DNA of 64,000 nucleotides, taken from positions 1-64,000 of the forward strand of contig NZ_AUGY01000037.1 of assembly GCF_000422905.1 (NCBI RefSeq). The letters are read 5' to 3'. How positions within the stretch are numbered: position 1 is the first letter of the stretch; every line of letters begins with the position of its first letter. The stretch is from Paenibacillus alginolyticus DSM 5050 = NBRC 15375. GTDB taxonomy: Bacteria > Bacillota > Bacilli > Paenibacillales > NBRC-103111. Position numbers and translations under genes: made by a program. The notes under the pieces were generated by a model. That model searched no databases and was not told the origin of the DNA. It saw only the letters and a list, made by a program, of their open reading frames with translations. This document shows positions 18,334 to 26,904 of the stretch, one piece after another.

Positions 18334-18978
18334 ATGCTAAAAGCATTCATTTTCGATATGGACGGCGTCATCATTGATAGCGAGCCGATCCATTTTGATG
18401 TAGACGTACAAACGATGAAACATTTCGGGAAGGAGATCACACAGGAAGAGTTGGAGAAATTCGTGGGGATGACGAACCCTGAGATGTGGAAGGTCATTAA
18501 AGAAGAATATCAGCTCCAGCAGACGGTTGCCGAGATCATTGAGCATCAACTCTCCTCTAAAATAACGCTTTTACAAGGCATTCAAATCGAACCTATTGAA
18601 GGAATTAGAGAGCTGCTTACATCGCTAAAAAACAATCAAATTCCAATTGGAATCGCCTCTTCGTCACCTAGGTTTTTTATTGAGGAAGTGTTAAAGAAGT
18701 TCGAGCTTGCCAGTTATTTTGATTGCGTGGTGAGTGGCGAGGAAGTCAATCAAGGCAAACCAGCTCCTGATGTCTATTTGGAAGCGGCCTCCTTGCTAGG
18801 TGTTGATCCAAAAAATTGTGTTGTTGTTGAAGATGCTAAACATGGTGTTGCTGCCGCCAAAGCTGCGGGCATGACTTGTTTTGGCTACGTTAATGAGAAT
18901 TCGGGCCATCAGGATTTGTCAAAAGCGGATTTCATTATCCATGGAATTAGTGAGATTAAGGTTGAAAATTTACTGTAA
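18334..18978 (+). CDS. HAD-superfamily phosphatase/phosphomutase, beta-PGM-like
   Basis: 214 residues. The HAD motifs are clear: motif I FDMDGVIIDSEPIH (nucleophile Asp 8, acid/base Asp 10), motif II IASSS, motif III KPAPDVYL, and motif IV VVVEDAKHGVAAAKAAG. The small cap inserted after motif I places it in subfamily I with beta-phosphoglucomutase and sugar-phosphate phosphatases. It probably acts on a sugar phosphate in the cytoplasm and may serve the neighbouring glycan loci, but the substrate cannot be assigned. Start ATG 18334 after AAAGGGGAC. Confidence 0.87.
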   Translation: MLKAFIFDMDGVIIDSEPIHFDVDVQTMKHFGKEITQEELEKFVGMTNPEMWKVIKEEYQLQQTVAEIIEHQLSSKITLLQGIQIEPIEGIRELLTSLKNNQIPIGIASSSPRFFIEEVLKKFELASYFDCVVSGEEVNQGKPAPDVYLEAASLLGVDPKNCVVVEDAKHGVAAAKAAGMTCFGYVNENSGHQDLSKADFIIHGISEIKVENLL

Positions 18979-19005
18979 ATAGAATGGGAATTTGGAGGGA
19001 GTCCA

Positions 19006-19782
19006 ATGAAATACGCTGGAGTGGTGCTGGACTTAGATGGCACACTACTAACATCCCAGAAACTTATTTCAGACAGAAATATGAAAGCCATTCAAGAATT
19101 GCTTGTGCGTGAAGTCAGAATTATTTTCGCTACGGCTCGCCCGCCAAGAGCGGTGAGATCTTTTCTGTCAGAAAGTCTGCTGAAAGCTGGATCATTTGTT
19201 TATTACAATGGCGCGTACATTTCTTGTGCCTACTCAGGCTTGGACATCCATGAATCCATAGATGCAGAACTCTCCTCTGAAGTGATTGATTTTTGTGTAA
19301 ACCTCAATCCTGATATTGAACTTGGTTTAGAAGTGAAGGATGAGTGGTATAGCCTTAAAGAAGTTGATTACACGATCAGAATGAATGTAAAAGAGAATCC
19401 CATTGTCAAACCACTTGAAGAACTGAGGAAATATGAGGCAAGTAAGATTCTTCTCACAGGGCTTAATAATTACGAAGAGTTGAGAGAGAGGTTTTCTTCT
19501 CGTTTGAATGTTTTATTAACGGATCATGGAAAATTGATACAAATTTCAGCCTTAAAAGCGTCTAAAGAGTCGGCTGTTTCTCAGTTATGTCAATTAATTG
19601 GTATTCCTATGGATAAGGTCATGGTATTTGGGGATGACAATAATGACCTAGGCTTATTCAAAGTTTGCGGATGGTCTGTCGCAATGGGGAATGCTGTAGA
19701 AGAGCTAAAATTGATTGCGCATGAGATAACAGATACGAACGATAATGATGGTGTTGCGATGATTATAGAAAGATATTTGTAG
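19006..19782 (+). CDS. Cof-type HAD-IIB phosphatase
   Basis: 258 residues. Motif I is LDLDGTLL (Asp 9/Asp 11), motif II FATARPPRAV, and the late motif FGDDNNDLGLFKVCG is the hallmark of the IIB (Cof/YkrA) group, whose cap lies between motifs II and III. These enzymes dephosphorylate small sugar phosphates or cofactor intermediates. It begins 27 bp after the previous HAD gene behind TTGGAGGGAG, so the two probably form an operon, ended by the hairpin at 19789. Confidence 0.87.
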   Translation: MKYAGVVLDLDGTLLTSQKLISDRNMKAIQELLVREVRIIFATARPPRAVRSFLSESLLKAGSFVYYNGAYISCAYSGLDIHESIDAELSSEVIDFCVNLNPDIELGLEVKDEWYSLKEVDYTIRMNVKENPIVKPLEELRKYEASKILLTGLNNYEELRERFSSRLNVLLTDHGKLIQISALKASKESAVSQLCQLIGIPMDKVMVFGDDNNDLGLFKVCGWSVAMGNAVEELKLIAHEITDTNDNDGVAMIIERYL

Positions 19783-19788
19783 GTTTGG

Positions 19789-19840
19789 AGGAGGCTGACT
19801 TATGCTAACTTGTTACTAGTCTTGAGGCAGCCTCCTTTAT
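19789..19840 (+). terminator. Terminator after the HAD gene pair
   Basis: AGGAGGCTG and CAGCCTCCT pair exactly around a loop of about 30 bases, followed by a short T tract. Confidence 0.6.
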
Positions 19841-19842
19841 AA

Positions 19843-20001
19843 AAAAACATCAAAAAGTCAACGGTGACCGTATGGGGAGATGGTAGCCAAGTGTATACGG
19901 GCACATTAACCAATATTCCTACTGCCGCTGGACAAATCGGTTTCCGAAGTTGGAATGCGGGCAATATGTTATTCGACGATGTGACATATTCAGATAATTA
20001 G
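19843..20001 (+). pseudogene. C-terminal relic of a secreted carbohydrate-active or lectin-like protein
   Basis: An open frame without start or ribosome binding site ends at TAG 20001 and reads ...STVTVWGDGSQVYTGT...AAGQIGFRSWN...MLFDDVTYSDN. This pattern (VWGDG, GQIGFR.W, FDDVTY) is like the last strands of laminin-G/concanavalin-type domains at the end of secreted glycan-active proteins. Everything upstream of about 19843 is missing. It is followed by its old terminators. The specific family is not certain. Confidence 0.55.
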
Positions 20002-20012
20002 TCAAATCATAT

Positions 20013-20051
20013 AGCCCCAAGAACCTCTTTCCTTGAGTGGTTCTTGAGGCT
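20013..20051 (+). terminator. Hairpin after the relic gene
   Basis: AGCCCCAAGAACC and GGTTCTTGAGGCT form a long, nearly perfect stem. The T tract is weak (ATTG). Confidence 0.5.
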
Positions 20052-20070
20052 ATTGTATGTAATGTCAGGA

Positions 20071-20105
20071 AATCAGAGAGGATTTATTCTCTCTGATTCT
20101 TTTTG
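20071..20105. terminator. Strong terminator before the tandem array
   Basis: AATCAGAGAG and CTCTCTGATT form a perfect 10-bp stem with an eight-base loop, then CTTTTTG. Confidence 0.75.
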
Positions 20106-20142
20106 TTAACACGCCAGTGAGAGGTAGAAAATGCACTTCTCA

Positions 20143-20903
20143 GAAGGCAGAAAAGGCTTTCTCGGAGGCTCGAAAGGAGCGAAAGTGGCGCGAGATGTCC
20201 GAAAGGAACCTCTCAGCTGCTGAGAGCAGGCAAGTTAGCGCGTTTTGCATCGTGAGAAGGCAGAAAAGGCTTTCTCGGAGGCTCGAAAGGAGCGAAAGTG
20301 GCGCGAGATGTCCGAAAGGAACCTCTCAGCTGCTGAGAGCAGGCAAGTTAGCGCGTTTTGCATCGTTAGAAGGCAGAAAAGGCTGTCTCGGAAGCTCGAA
20401 TGGAGCGAAGTTGGCGTGAGACGTCTAAAAGGAACCTCTCAGCTGCTGAGAGCAGGCAAGTTAGTATGTTTTTCTCCTGAGAAGGCAGAAAAGGCTGTCT
20501 CAGAGTTCCGAATGCAGCGAAAGTGGCGCGAGATGTCCGAAAGGAACCTCTCAGCTGCTGAGAGCAGGCAAGTTAGCGCGTTTTGCATCGTGAGAAGGCA
20601 GAAAAGGCTTTCTCGGAGGCTCGAAAGGAGCGAAAGTGGCGCGAGATGTCCGAAAGGAACCTCTCAGCTGCTGAGAGCAGGCGAGTTAGCGCGTTTTGCA
20701 TCGTGAGAAGGCAGAAAAGGCTGTCTCGGAAGCTCGAATGGAGCGAAGTTGGCGCGAGACGTCTGAAAGGAATCTCTCAGCTGCTGAGAGCAGGCAAGTT
20801 AGCATGTTTTGCTCCTGAGAAGGCAGAAAAGGCCGTCTCAGAGTTCCGAATGCAGCGAAAGTGGCGCGAGACGTCTGAAAGGAATCTCTCAGCTGCTGAG
20901 AGC
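20143..20903. repeat. Seven-copy 112-113 bp tandem repeat with an internal palindrome
   Basis: Seven adjoining units begin GAAGGCAGAAAAGGC. The palindrome CTCTCAGC-T-GCTGAGAG recurs in each, its central CAG at 20214, 20327, 20440, 20552, 20665, 20778 and 20890, giving spacings of 113, 113, 112, 113, 113 and 112. Units fall into three types in the order A A B C A B C, so there is a 338-bp higher-order repeat. Each unit also has a second, imperfect stem (GAGAAGGC...GCTTTCTC). Because 113 is not a multiple of three, the overlapping open frames here repeat the same peptides in shifting frames and are not genes. Confidence 0.92.
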
Positions 20904-21032
20904 CCAGCACAGAAAATAATATGAAAAAAACCTCCTCATATTTGAGGAAGTTATCGTTCTATAAGCGCCGAAAAGGCGCCTACGTGTAAGTCGATTTCAA
21001 GAAACGGTTGGAACCCCATCCCAGCCACTCCC

Positions 21033-21069
21033 ACAAAAGGACCTGAGCCGGAGCCTCAGGTCTTTTGTT
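21033..21069. terminator. Bidirectional terminator
   Basis: ACAAAAGGACCTGAG and CTCAGGTCTTTTGT are inverted copies with one bulged base, with A and T runs on the two sides. A close relative of this hairpin occurs at 32514. Confidence 0.75.
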
Positions 21070-21100
21070 GTATAACAATTAAAATATTTCAAAATTGTTA

Positions 21101-21135
21101 TTGCATAAATGTTTTGTTTAGTTATACAATATAAC
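21101..21135 (+). promoter_or_regulatory. Promoter with palindromic operator candidate
   Basis: TTGCAT (21101-21106), 18-bp spacer, TACAAT (21125-21130). The -10 box lies inside the palindrome GTTATA-CAA-TATAAC (21121-21135). The same half-sites overlap the -10 box of the next operon at 21518. Confidence 0.5.
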
Positions 21136-21191
21136 ATATAAACGATTTCTGTATTGGTACAATGGTTCAAATGTTGAAGGGAGAGATGGGT

Positions 21192-21389
21192 ATGAGTAGT
21201 TTGGCATCGTTGATGGAGTTTGAAAGAAGGAAATTCACAAACCTTCGCGCCTATGATTTTCAGCGAACTGTTGCAAAACGAGAAGTTCATAAGGAACACG
21301 ATGAATGTGGTGAAACTGCTTTGTATCCATTGTCTCCTTTGTCTTTGTCACTGTACTATGCCTTTGATAATGAAGTGGAGATTGGCTAA
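21192..21389 (+). CDS. Hypothetical small protein
   Basis: 65 residues from ATG 21192, behind AAGGGAGAGATGGGT. Sequence features: MSSLASLMEFERRKF, an Arg/Lys-rich middle (RTVAKREVHKEH), two Cys-poor hydrophobic turns and an acidic end. No membrane helix, signal or known domain is recognised. It has its own promoter and a strong terminator at 21422, and a promoter palindrome related to that of the following glyoxylate-shunt operon, which supports it being a real gene under common control. The function is unknown. Confidence 0.55.
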   Translation: MSSLASLMEFERRKFTNLRAYDFQRTVAKREVHKEHDECGETALYPLSPLSLSLYYAFDNEVEIG

Positions 21390-21421
21390 TTGGCGGAATG
21401 CGCAACTTATAATTTGAAATG

Positions 21422-21452
21422 AAAGCCTACCGAGATTTCGGTAGGCTTTTTA
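21422..21452 (+). terminator. Terminator after the small gene
   Basis: AAAGCCTACCGA and TCGGTAGGCTTTTT form an 11-bp perfect stem with a short loop and T run. Confidence 0.88.
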
Positions 21453-21497
21453 ATGTTATAGTATATTTAATTAAATAATTAATTTTATAAAACATTA

Positions 21498-21536
21498 TTG
21501 AACATTATTCGGTAATGTGTTATATATTATATAACA
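21498..21536 (+). promoter_or_regulatory. Promoter and 19-bp palindrome before the glyoxylate-shunt operon
   Basis: TTGAAC (21498-21503), 17-bp spacer, TATATA (21521-21526). The -10 box is covered by TGTTATATATTATATAACA (21518-21536), a perfect palindrome with 9-bp arms, well placed to be a repressor operator. Confidence 0.6.
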
Positions 21537-21576
21537 ATAATAATTCTGTATTAATACATTGAAGGAGGAAACAACA

Positions 21577-21744
21577 ATGGATTGTCCAACATGCCAAGGT
21601 AATGGCGATTTAGAGGAAATGAGAAGCACAGATGAGCACTTTCACAAAGAGGGGGCGTCCATTCCTTTTGGTCAAGATCGCGTGCTCTGGCCGAATACTT
21701 GCCCGATTTGCGGCGGCAGTGGATTTCTAGACGTATCCTTTTAA
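21577..21744 (+). CDS. Small two-knuckle zinc-binding-like protein
   Basis: 55 residues from ATG 21577 (GAAGGAGGAAACAACA upstream; ATG 21559 is an in-frame alternative but has no ribosome binding site). It has two CxxC knuckles, CPTCQGNGDLEE near the N-terminus and CPICGGSGFLDV near the C-terminus. Both resemble the CxxCxGxG zinc repeats of DnaJ and of small methionine-aminopeptidase-linked proteins. It is the first gene of a likely operon with aceA, 33 bp downstream. It may be a small metal-dependent partner or regulator; no function is established from the sequence. Confidence 0.7.
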   Translation: MDCPTCQGNGDLEEMRSTDEHFHKEGASIPFGQDRVLWPNTCPICGGSGFLDVSF

Positions 21745-21777
21745 AAAACAAACCCCAATAAAGGAGTGCATAGGATC

Positions 21778-23055
21778 ATGAGCAAACAAAGTCAAAGCGA
21801 ACAATTGCAAGCAAGCTGGAATTCCAAGCGATTCGAAGGGGTATTTCGGCCATATTCGGTTGAGGATGTGCTTCGCCTTCGCGGCTCCGTCATGATTAAA
21901 CAGACACTAGCGGAGCAAGGAGCTCGCAAATTCTGGGAGCGGGTTAACGAAGAGGACTTTGTGCCTGCACTTGGCGCTCTAACGGGAAATCAAGCCGTGC
22001 AGCAAGCAAAAGCAGGACTTAAAGCGATTTATTTGAGCGGTTGGCAAGTTGCCGCCGATGCGAACTTATCCGGTCATATGTATCCCGATCAAAGTCTTTA
22101 TCCAGCTAACAGCGTACCTAGCGTTGTGAAAAGAATTAATCAAGCGCTGCAGCGCGCCGATCAGATTCAGCATGCGGAAGGCAAGGGGAATATAGACTTC
22201 TTTCTCCCTATTGTGGCAGACGCAGAAGCTGGCTTCGGTGGACCGCTTAACGTGTTCGAGCTGATGAAGGGCATGATTGAGGCGGGAGCCGCTGCAGTCC
22301 ATTTCGAGGATCAGCTCTCCTCTGAGAAGAAATGCGGCCATTTGGGCGGCAAAGTGCTCCTGCCAACTCAGCAAGCTGTAAAAAATCTTATCTCAGCAAG
22401 GCTGGCAGCTGATGTGATGGGCGTAGAGACTGTTCTAATCGCCCGGACAGATGCGAATGCAGCAAGTCTTCTGACGAGCGATATTGATGAGAATGATCGA
22501 CCGTTTCTGACTGGGGAACGTTCACCCGAAGGATTCTTTTATGTACATGCAGGCTTGGATCAAGCGATCTCACGCGGTCTGGCTTATGCGCCTTATGCGG
22601 ATATGGTTTGGTGTGAAACATCGGAGCCCAACCTGGAGGAGGCAAGACGCTTTGCTGAAGCAATTCACGAGAAATTCCCAGGGAAGCTGCTCGCGTATAA
22701 CTGCTCTCCTTCATTTAATTGGAAGAAGAAATTAGATGAGCCTACGATTGCAAAATTTCAACAAGAGCTAGGCAAGATGGGGTATAAGTTCCAGTTCGTG
22801 ACGTTGGCAGGCTTCCATGCGCTGAATCATAGCATGTTTGAACTCGCTCACGATTATAGAGATCGTGGTATGGCTGCCTACTCTCAGTTCCAACAAACGG
22901 AATTCGCTAGTGAAGCTCGCGGCTATGAAGCGACACGCCATCAGCGTGAAGTAGGAACAGGCTATTTCGACGAAGTTTCCCAAGTGATAACGAGCGGCAC
23001 TTCTTCCACAACGGCGCTTTCCGGTTCAACGGAAGAGGAGCAATTTGCCCATTAA
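21778..23055 (+). CDS. aceA: Isocitrate lyase
   Basis: 425 residues from ATG 21778 (AAAGGAGTG upstream). It splits isocitrate into succinate and glyoxylate, the first step of the glyoxylate shunt that allows growth on acetate or fatty acids. The catalytic loop [11 protein letters not shown] is intact with its Cys, as are the metal-site region [28 protein letters not shown] and [18 protein letters not shown], and the C-terminal [12 protein letters not shown]. The length matches prokaryotic isocitrate lyases. It is followed directly by malate synthase, completing the shunt. Control by the palindrome at 21518 is inferred. Confidence 0.97.
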   Translation: MSKQSQSEQLQASWNSKRFEGVFRPYSVEDVLRLRGSVMIKQTLAEQGARKFWERVNEEDFVPALGALTGNQAVQQAKAGLKAIYLSGWQVAADANLSGHMYPDQSLYPANSVPSVVKRINQALQRADQIQHAEGKGNIDFFLPIVADAEAGFGGPLNVFELMKGMIEAGAAAVHFEDQLSSEKKCGHLGGKVLLPTQQAVKNLISARLAADVMGVETVLIARTDANAASLLTSDIDENDRPFLTGERSPEGFFYVHAGLDQAISRGLAYAPYADMVWCETSEPNLEEARRFAEAIHEKFPGKLLAYNCSPSFNWKKKLDEPTIAKFQQELGKMGYKFQFVTLAGFHALNHSMFELAHDYRDRGMAAYSQFQQTEFASEARGYEATRHQREVGTGYFDEVSQVITSGTSSTTALSGSTEEEQFAH

Positions 23056-23089
23056 TAGCAATCCCATTAGGTCTAAGGAGATGAGGGTA

Positions 23090-24685
23090 TTGATCGATCA
23101 AACCATGCTCAGGGGAATTGAAATCGAGCCGACTTCCGCAGAGGGGCAGAAGATTCTCACACCGGAAGCATTAGCCTTCGTGGCGCAGCTTGAGCGTAAA
23201 TTTGGAGCAGCACGCCTTGAGCTGCTGCAGCAGCGCAACCAGAGGCAGAGTCGTATCGATGCAGGCGAGCTGCCGGACTTTTTACCAGTCACAGCAAGGA
23301 TACGCAGCAGTGATTGGACCATAGCGCCAATCCCTGCGGATTTACAAGACCGGCGCGTCGAGATAACAGGTCCAGCTGGCGACCGGAAGATGGTCATTAA
23401 CGCATTCAATTCGGGTGCTTACATCTATATGGCAGACTTCGAGGACGCTAACTCGCCCACTTGGAACAATACGATCGATGGTCAAGTGAATTTGTACGAT
23501 GCTGTTCGTCGAACAATCTCATTCACTAGTCCGGAAGGGAAGAGCTACAACCTTCAAGCTCAGACGGCAGTGCTCAAAGTTCGTCCTCGCGGTTGGCACT
23601 TGGAAGAGAAACATATGCAGGTTGATGGGCACTCTGTTTCAGGTTCGTTATTTGATTTTGGCCTATTCTTTTTCCATCATGCAAAGACACAGATTCAGCA
23701 AGGAAGCGGGCCTTATTTTTACTTGCCTAAGCTTGAGAGCCATATCGAGGCGCGTCTTTGGAATGAGGTGTTCCTATTTGCTCAGCAGGAGCTTGGCATT
23801 CCGCAAGGTACGATTAAAGCTACGGTGCTCATTGAGACGATCGTCGCTGCCTTTGAAATGGACGAAATTTTGTATGAACTTCGCGAGCACAGCGCAGGCT
23901 TGAACTGCGGACGGTGGGATTATATTTTCAGTTATATTAAAAAGCTGCAGAAGCAGCCGCACATCATCGTACCCGACCGTGCCCTCGTAACGATGGAATC
24001 GCCGTTCATGAAAGCTTATTCGCTGCTTGCCATCCAGACTTGTCATAAGCGGAGTGCACCTTGCATCGGAGGCATGGCTGCCCAAATTCCGGTGAGGCAT
24101 GATCCTGTGGCAAACGAAGAAGCCATGGCGAAAGTAAGAGCTGATAAACTGCGCGAGGTGAGAAATGGTCACGATGGCACATGGGTGGCTCATCCCGGAT
24201 TAGTTCCTGTGGCAAAAGCGATTTTCGATGAGCATATGCCTTCAGCAAATCAAATTGACAAGCAGCTATCTGGCGTCGAAATAACCGCTGAGCAATTGCT
24301 AGAGGTGCCGTTGGGGCCGATAACAGAGAATGGGATTCGGACGAATGTCAGCGTCGGCATTCAGTATTTGGAAGCCTGGCTACGTGGTTTCGGGGCTGTT
24401 CCGATCAACAACTTGATGGAAGACGTGGCTACAGCCGAAATATCTCGTGCGCAGCTTTGGCAGTGGATCCATCATCCACTAGGCATTTTGAATGACGGGC
24501 GTAAAATAACGGCCGAACTATTTAGTCAGATTCAAGTTGAAGAATTGGCTAAGATCAAAGAAAAGCTTGGGGAAGAGGCCTACCAGCAAATGAAGTTTGA
24601 CCAAGCGAATGCGCTTTTTACCCAGATGACGGTTTCACCTGAATTTGAAGCTTTCTTAACCGAACAAGGGTATCGATATTTGTAA
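23090..24685 (+). CDS. aceB: Malate synthase A
   Basis: About 531 residues from TTG 23090, nine bases after AAGGAG; the ATG at 23081 is too close to that site. The enzyme condenses glyoxylate with acetyl-CoA to malate. The family signatures are visible: [67 protein letters not shown] and [14 protein letters not shown]. The size and motif set are those of the A form (about 530 residues), not the larger G form. It lies 34 bp after aceA in the same operon and ends before the hairpin at 24708. Confidence 0.97.
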   Translation: MIDQTMLRGIEIEPTSAEGQKILTPEALAFVAQLERKFGAARLELLQQRNQRQSRIDAGELPDFLPVTARIRSSDWTIAPIPADLQDRRVEITGPAGDRKMVINAFNSGAYIYMADFEDANSPTWNNTIDGQVNLYDAVRRTISFTSPEGKSYNLQAQTAVLKVRPRGWHLEEKHMQVDGHSVSGSLFDFGLFFFHHAKTQIQQGSGPYFYLPKLESHIEARLWNEVFLFAQQELGIPQGTIKATVLIETIVAAFEMDEILYELREHSAGLNCGRWDYIFSYIKKLQKQPHIIVPDRALVTMESPFMKAYSLLAIQTCHKRSAPCIGGMAAQIPVRHDPVANEEAMAKVRADKLREVRNGHDGTWVAHPGLVPVAKAIFDEHMPSANQIDKQLSGVEITAEQLLEVPLGPITENGIRTNVSVGIQYLEAWLRGFGAVPINNLMEDVATAEISRAQLWQWIHHPLGILNDGRKITAELFSQIQVEELAKIKEKLGEEAYQQMKFDQANALFTQMTVSPEFEAFLTEQGYRYL

Positions 24686-24707
24686 TTGAATACGTTGTTA
24701 ATTAACA

Positions 24708-24741
24708 TAAAGGCGTGCCGTCCTAACCGGTGCGTCTTTTA
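24708..24741 (+). terminator. Terminator after aceB
   Basis: AAAGGCGTGCCG and CGGTGCGTCTTT pair with G-U wobbles around a short loop, followed by T residues. Confidence 0.6.
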
Positions 24742-24817
24742 CTGTGTCCTTCTTGTTTTCCAATAACATATTGCCTATGCGGGTCATTGTCCTTAGAGGA
24801 AGCCTCTGTCGCCTGTT

Positions 24818-24846
24818 TTTAAAAATTACTATGGTTCTGTTATGAT
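24818..24846 (+). promoter_or_regulatory. Probable promoter of the two-component operon
   Basis: TTTAAA (24818-24823), 17-bp spacer, TATGAT (24841-24846), 33 bp before the start of the response regulator gene. Confidence 0.45.
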
Positions 24847-24878
24847 GAAAGTATTAACTGCGCCAGAGGTGGATAAAG

Positions 24879-25565
24879 TTGAAAATACTAATTGTGGAAG
24901 ACGACCTTCCGCTGCTTGAGGCGATTAAGGAAATATTCGAAAATGAGTCGTTCGACACGACGGGGACATCGACGGGAGATGAAGGGTACTTCTTAGCGGA
25001 GCAAGGAAGCTACGACCTTATTCTTCTTGACGTGATGCTTCCTGGCATGAACGGTCTAGAGATTGTTAAGCGTTTGCGAGCCCATCAAGTTTCAACACCG
25101 ATCATTATGTTGACTGCCAAAGACAGCGTCGAGGACTGCGTGAAGGGACTGGATGCCGGGGCAGACGATTATGTGACGAAACCATTTGCCGTTACTGTAC
25201 TGCTCGCTAGAGTAAGATCCGTATTAAGAAGGCGCGGGAGCGTTGACCTAGATGGGAAAATATCTTGCGGCCCCATTCAACTGGTATCCAGCTTAAGAGA
25301 TGCTTATGTTGACGAACAACCTTTGAAATTAAGTCCAAAGGAATATGAGTTATTAGAATTTTTCCTGTGCAACAAGGAACAAATTCTATCTAGGGATCAG
25401 ATCTTTGAACGGATATGGGGATTTGATTCGGAATCTGCTTCAACTGCGGTTGATGTATATGTTCACCTTCTGCGCAAAAAGCTTGCGCCGTATGGAGGGG
25501 ACCTCTATTTAAAGACAATTCGCGGAGTAGGGTATTTATTTAAAGGAGATTCCAATGTTCAATAA
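24879..25565 (+). CDS. OmpR/PhoB-type response regulator
   Basis: 228 residues from TTG 24879 (AGAGGTGG upstream). The receiver domain has VEDDLPLLEA, the phosphorylation site LLDVMLPGMNG (Asp about 51), TAKDS and the conserved Lys in DDYVTKPFAV. The C-terminal winged helix (about 130-225) has LSPKEYELLEFFL, VDVYVHLLRKKL and the end hairpin IRGVGYLFK. It overlaps the kinase gene by 11 bases, so the two are coupled. The flavin-transfer genes that follow are the likely targets: 11-bp-spaced TTTAA repeats lie just upstream of their -10 box. Confidence 0.93.
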   Translation: MKILIVEDDLPLLEAIKEIFENESFDTTGTSTGDEGYFLAEQGSYDLILLDVMLPGMNGLEIVKRLRAHQVSTPIIMLTAKDSVEDCVKGLDAGADDYVTKPFAVTVLLARVRSVLRRRGSVDLDGKISCGPIQLVSSLRDAYVDEQPLKLSPKEYELLEFFLCNKEQILSRDQIFERIWGFDSESASTAVDVYVHLLRKKLAPYGGDLYLKTIRGVGYLFKGDSNVQ

Positions 25566-26814
25566 AACTCGCGCTCAATTGGTGATATTAAATTCTGCCG
25601 TGCTTGTGTTGATTTTGCTTGTATCCGGATTCATCTTGTATTCTCATTTATCCTACCGCTTATTTCATCAAGTTGATGAGGCGATAGTGAATATTACTAG
25701 AGCTATGCAGGCAAGCTCAATCGATCAAATGCTGCAAGCCGATCATCCGGAGCCTGACCCCGACCGAAGGACCTCCTATTTTTTCTGGGACGATCAAGGG
25801 AAATTAATCAATCAATATCCGAAGCAATTGTTCTCTCTGGATGACGCTGCGCGGTTCAAACGTGTTGGCGACAGTGGGAATTTGCAAAATGTGTCTATAG
25901 GCGGACGAGAATATCGGGTGTTGGGGTTCCGTAACCCAATGAACAAGACATTTGATTCACCGTCATTACCCCATTCTTCTTATGTAGTCGTCGTTAGAAG
26001 CCTAGAAGCTGAGAATAAAGTGCTTCAGACTCTTCGTACGGATATTTCCATGGCTAGCGTAATAGGTGTACTTTTCTCAATAATGGCCGGCTTCTACTTA
26101 GCAGGCCGTTCGCTTGTGCCGATTCGGAAGTCGTGGGACAAACAACAACAGTTCGTTGCGGACGCCTCGCATGAACTGCGCACACCAACAGCGGTTATCC
26201 AGACTCGTGCTGAGCTTTTGTTTCGGCATCCCCAGCATACGATCGAGCAGGAGAGTCAGAACATTGCCCTCATTTTGAAGGAAAGTAAACGAATGGGGAA
26301 GTTGATCGACGATCTGCTGACACTGGCACGAACGGATTCCAATCAACTGCAAATTAATGCCGCGACGATACCGCTGGACCCGATTCTTCAAGACCTCGCC
26401 GAACAATTTGAGCTGCTGGCGGAAACCAAATCCATTCGCATTCATTCGCATTTCCAGCCTTCCGTGATATTAGGGGATGAAAGCCGCCTTCGGCAATTGT
26501 TTATCATTTTATTGGATAATGCGCTAAAGTTTACCCCGCCTCACGGATCTATTGAATTTACTTGTCACAGCTTACCGAATGCCATACGGGTTATTGTGAA
26601 AGACAGCGGTTGCGGAATTGCAGAAGCTGATCTTCCTCATATATTCGAGCGGTTTTATAGAGGGGATAAGTCCCGTTCACGTACCGAAGGCGGTACAGGT
26701 CTCGGACTTTCTATCGCTGAATGGATCGTGCACGCCCATAAGGGCAGTATTCGCGTCACATCCCGGATTGCCATAGGGACCGAATTTCAGATCAGTTTTC
26801 CAAAGAAAAATTAG
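25555..26814 (+). CDS. Membrane sensor histidine kinase
   Basis: 419 residues. The N-terminal helix is at about 9-30, an extracytoplasmic sensor of about 130 residues follows, then a second helix (about 162-183). The dimerisation domain holds FVADASHELRTPTAV (His about 206). The catalytic domain has the N box LLDNALKFTPPHG, DSGCGIAEADLP, the F box IFERFYRGDKSRS and GGTGLGLSIAEWIV. It is a typical OmpR-partner kinase without a HAMP domain that I can see. ATG 25555 follows AAAGGAGATTCC. The signal is unknown; redox state is a natural guess because of the next three genes. Confidence 0.93.
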   Translation: MFNKTRAQLVILNSAVLVLILLVSGFILYSHLSYRLFHQVDEAIVNITRAMQASSIDQMLQADHPEPDPDRRTSYFFWDDQGKLINQYPKQLFSLDDAARFKRVGDSGNLQNVSIGGREYRVLGFRNPMNKTFDSPSLPHSSYVVVVRSLEAENKVLQTLRTDISMASVIGVLFSIMAGFYLAGRSLVPIRKSWDKQQQFVADASHELRTPTAVIQTRAELLFRHPQHTIEQESQNIALILKESKRMGKLIDDLLTLARTDSNQLQINAATIPLDPILQDLAEQFELLAETKSIRIHSHFQPSVILGDESRLRQLFIILLDNALKFTPPHGSIEFTCHSLPNAIRVIVKDSGCGIAEADLPHIFERFYRGDKSRSRTEGGTGLGLSIAEWIVHAHKGSIRVTSRIAIGTEFQISFPKKN

Positions 26815-26833
26815 ACAGCAATTCATACATGAG

Positions 26834-26867
26834 TTTTAAGGAAATTTAAATGTTTGCTCCTTATAAT
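26834..26867 (+). promoter_or_regulatory. Promoter with 11-bp direct repeats, OmpR-type site candidate
   Basis: TTTTAAG (26834) and TTTAAAT (26845) are similar heptamers exactly 11 bp apart and 10 bp before TATAAT (26862-26867). There is no good -35 box. This layout is usual for promoters activated by OmpR/PhoB-type regulators, such as the one at 24879. Confidence 0.5.
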
Positions 26868-26904
26868 GAAACTATCGACGAAGCATTATAAGGGAGGGAT
26901 TCAC

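Noticed and set aside
20143-20903. CRISPR array
   Set aside because: Units are contiguous 113-bp copies with no unique spacers, and no cas genes are nearby.
20117-20924. Three overlapping open frames of 100-153 codons with repeated peptides
   Set aside because: They arise from the 113-bp tandem repeat. The unit is not a multiple of three, so the same peptides appear in successive frames, and no ribosome binding sites are present.
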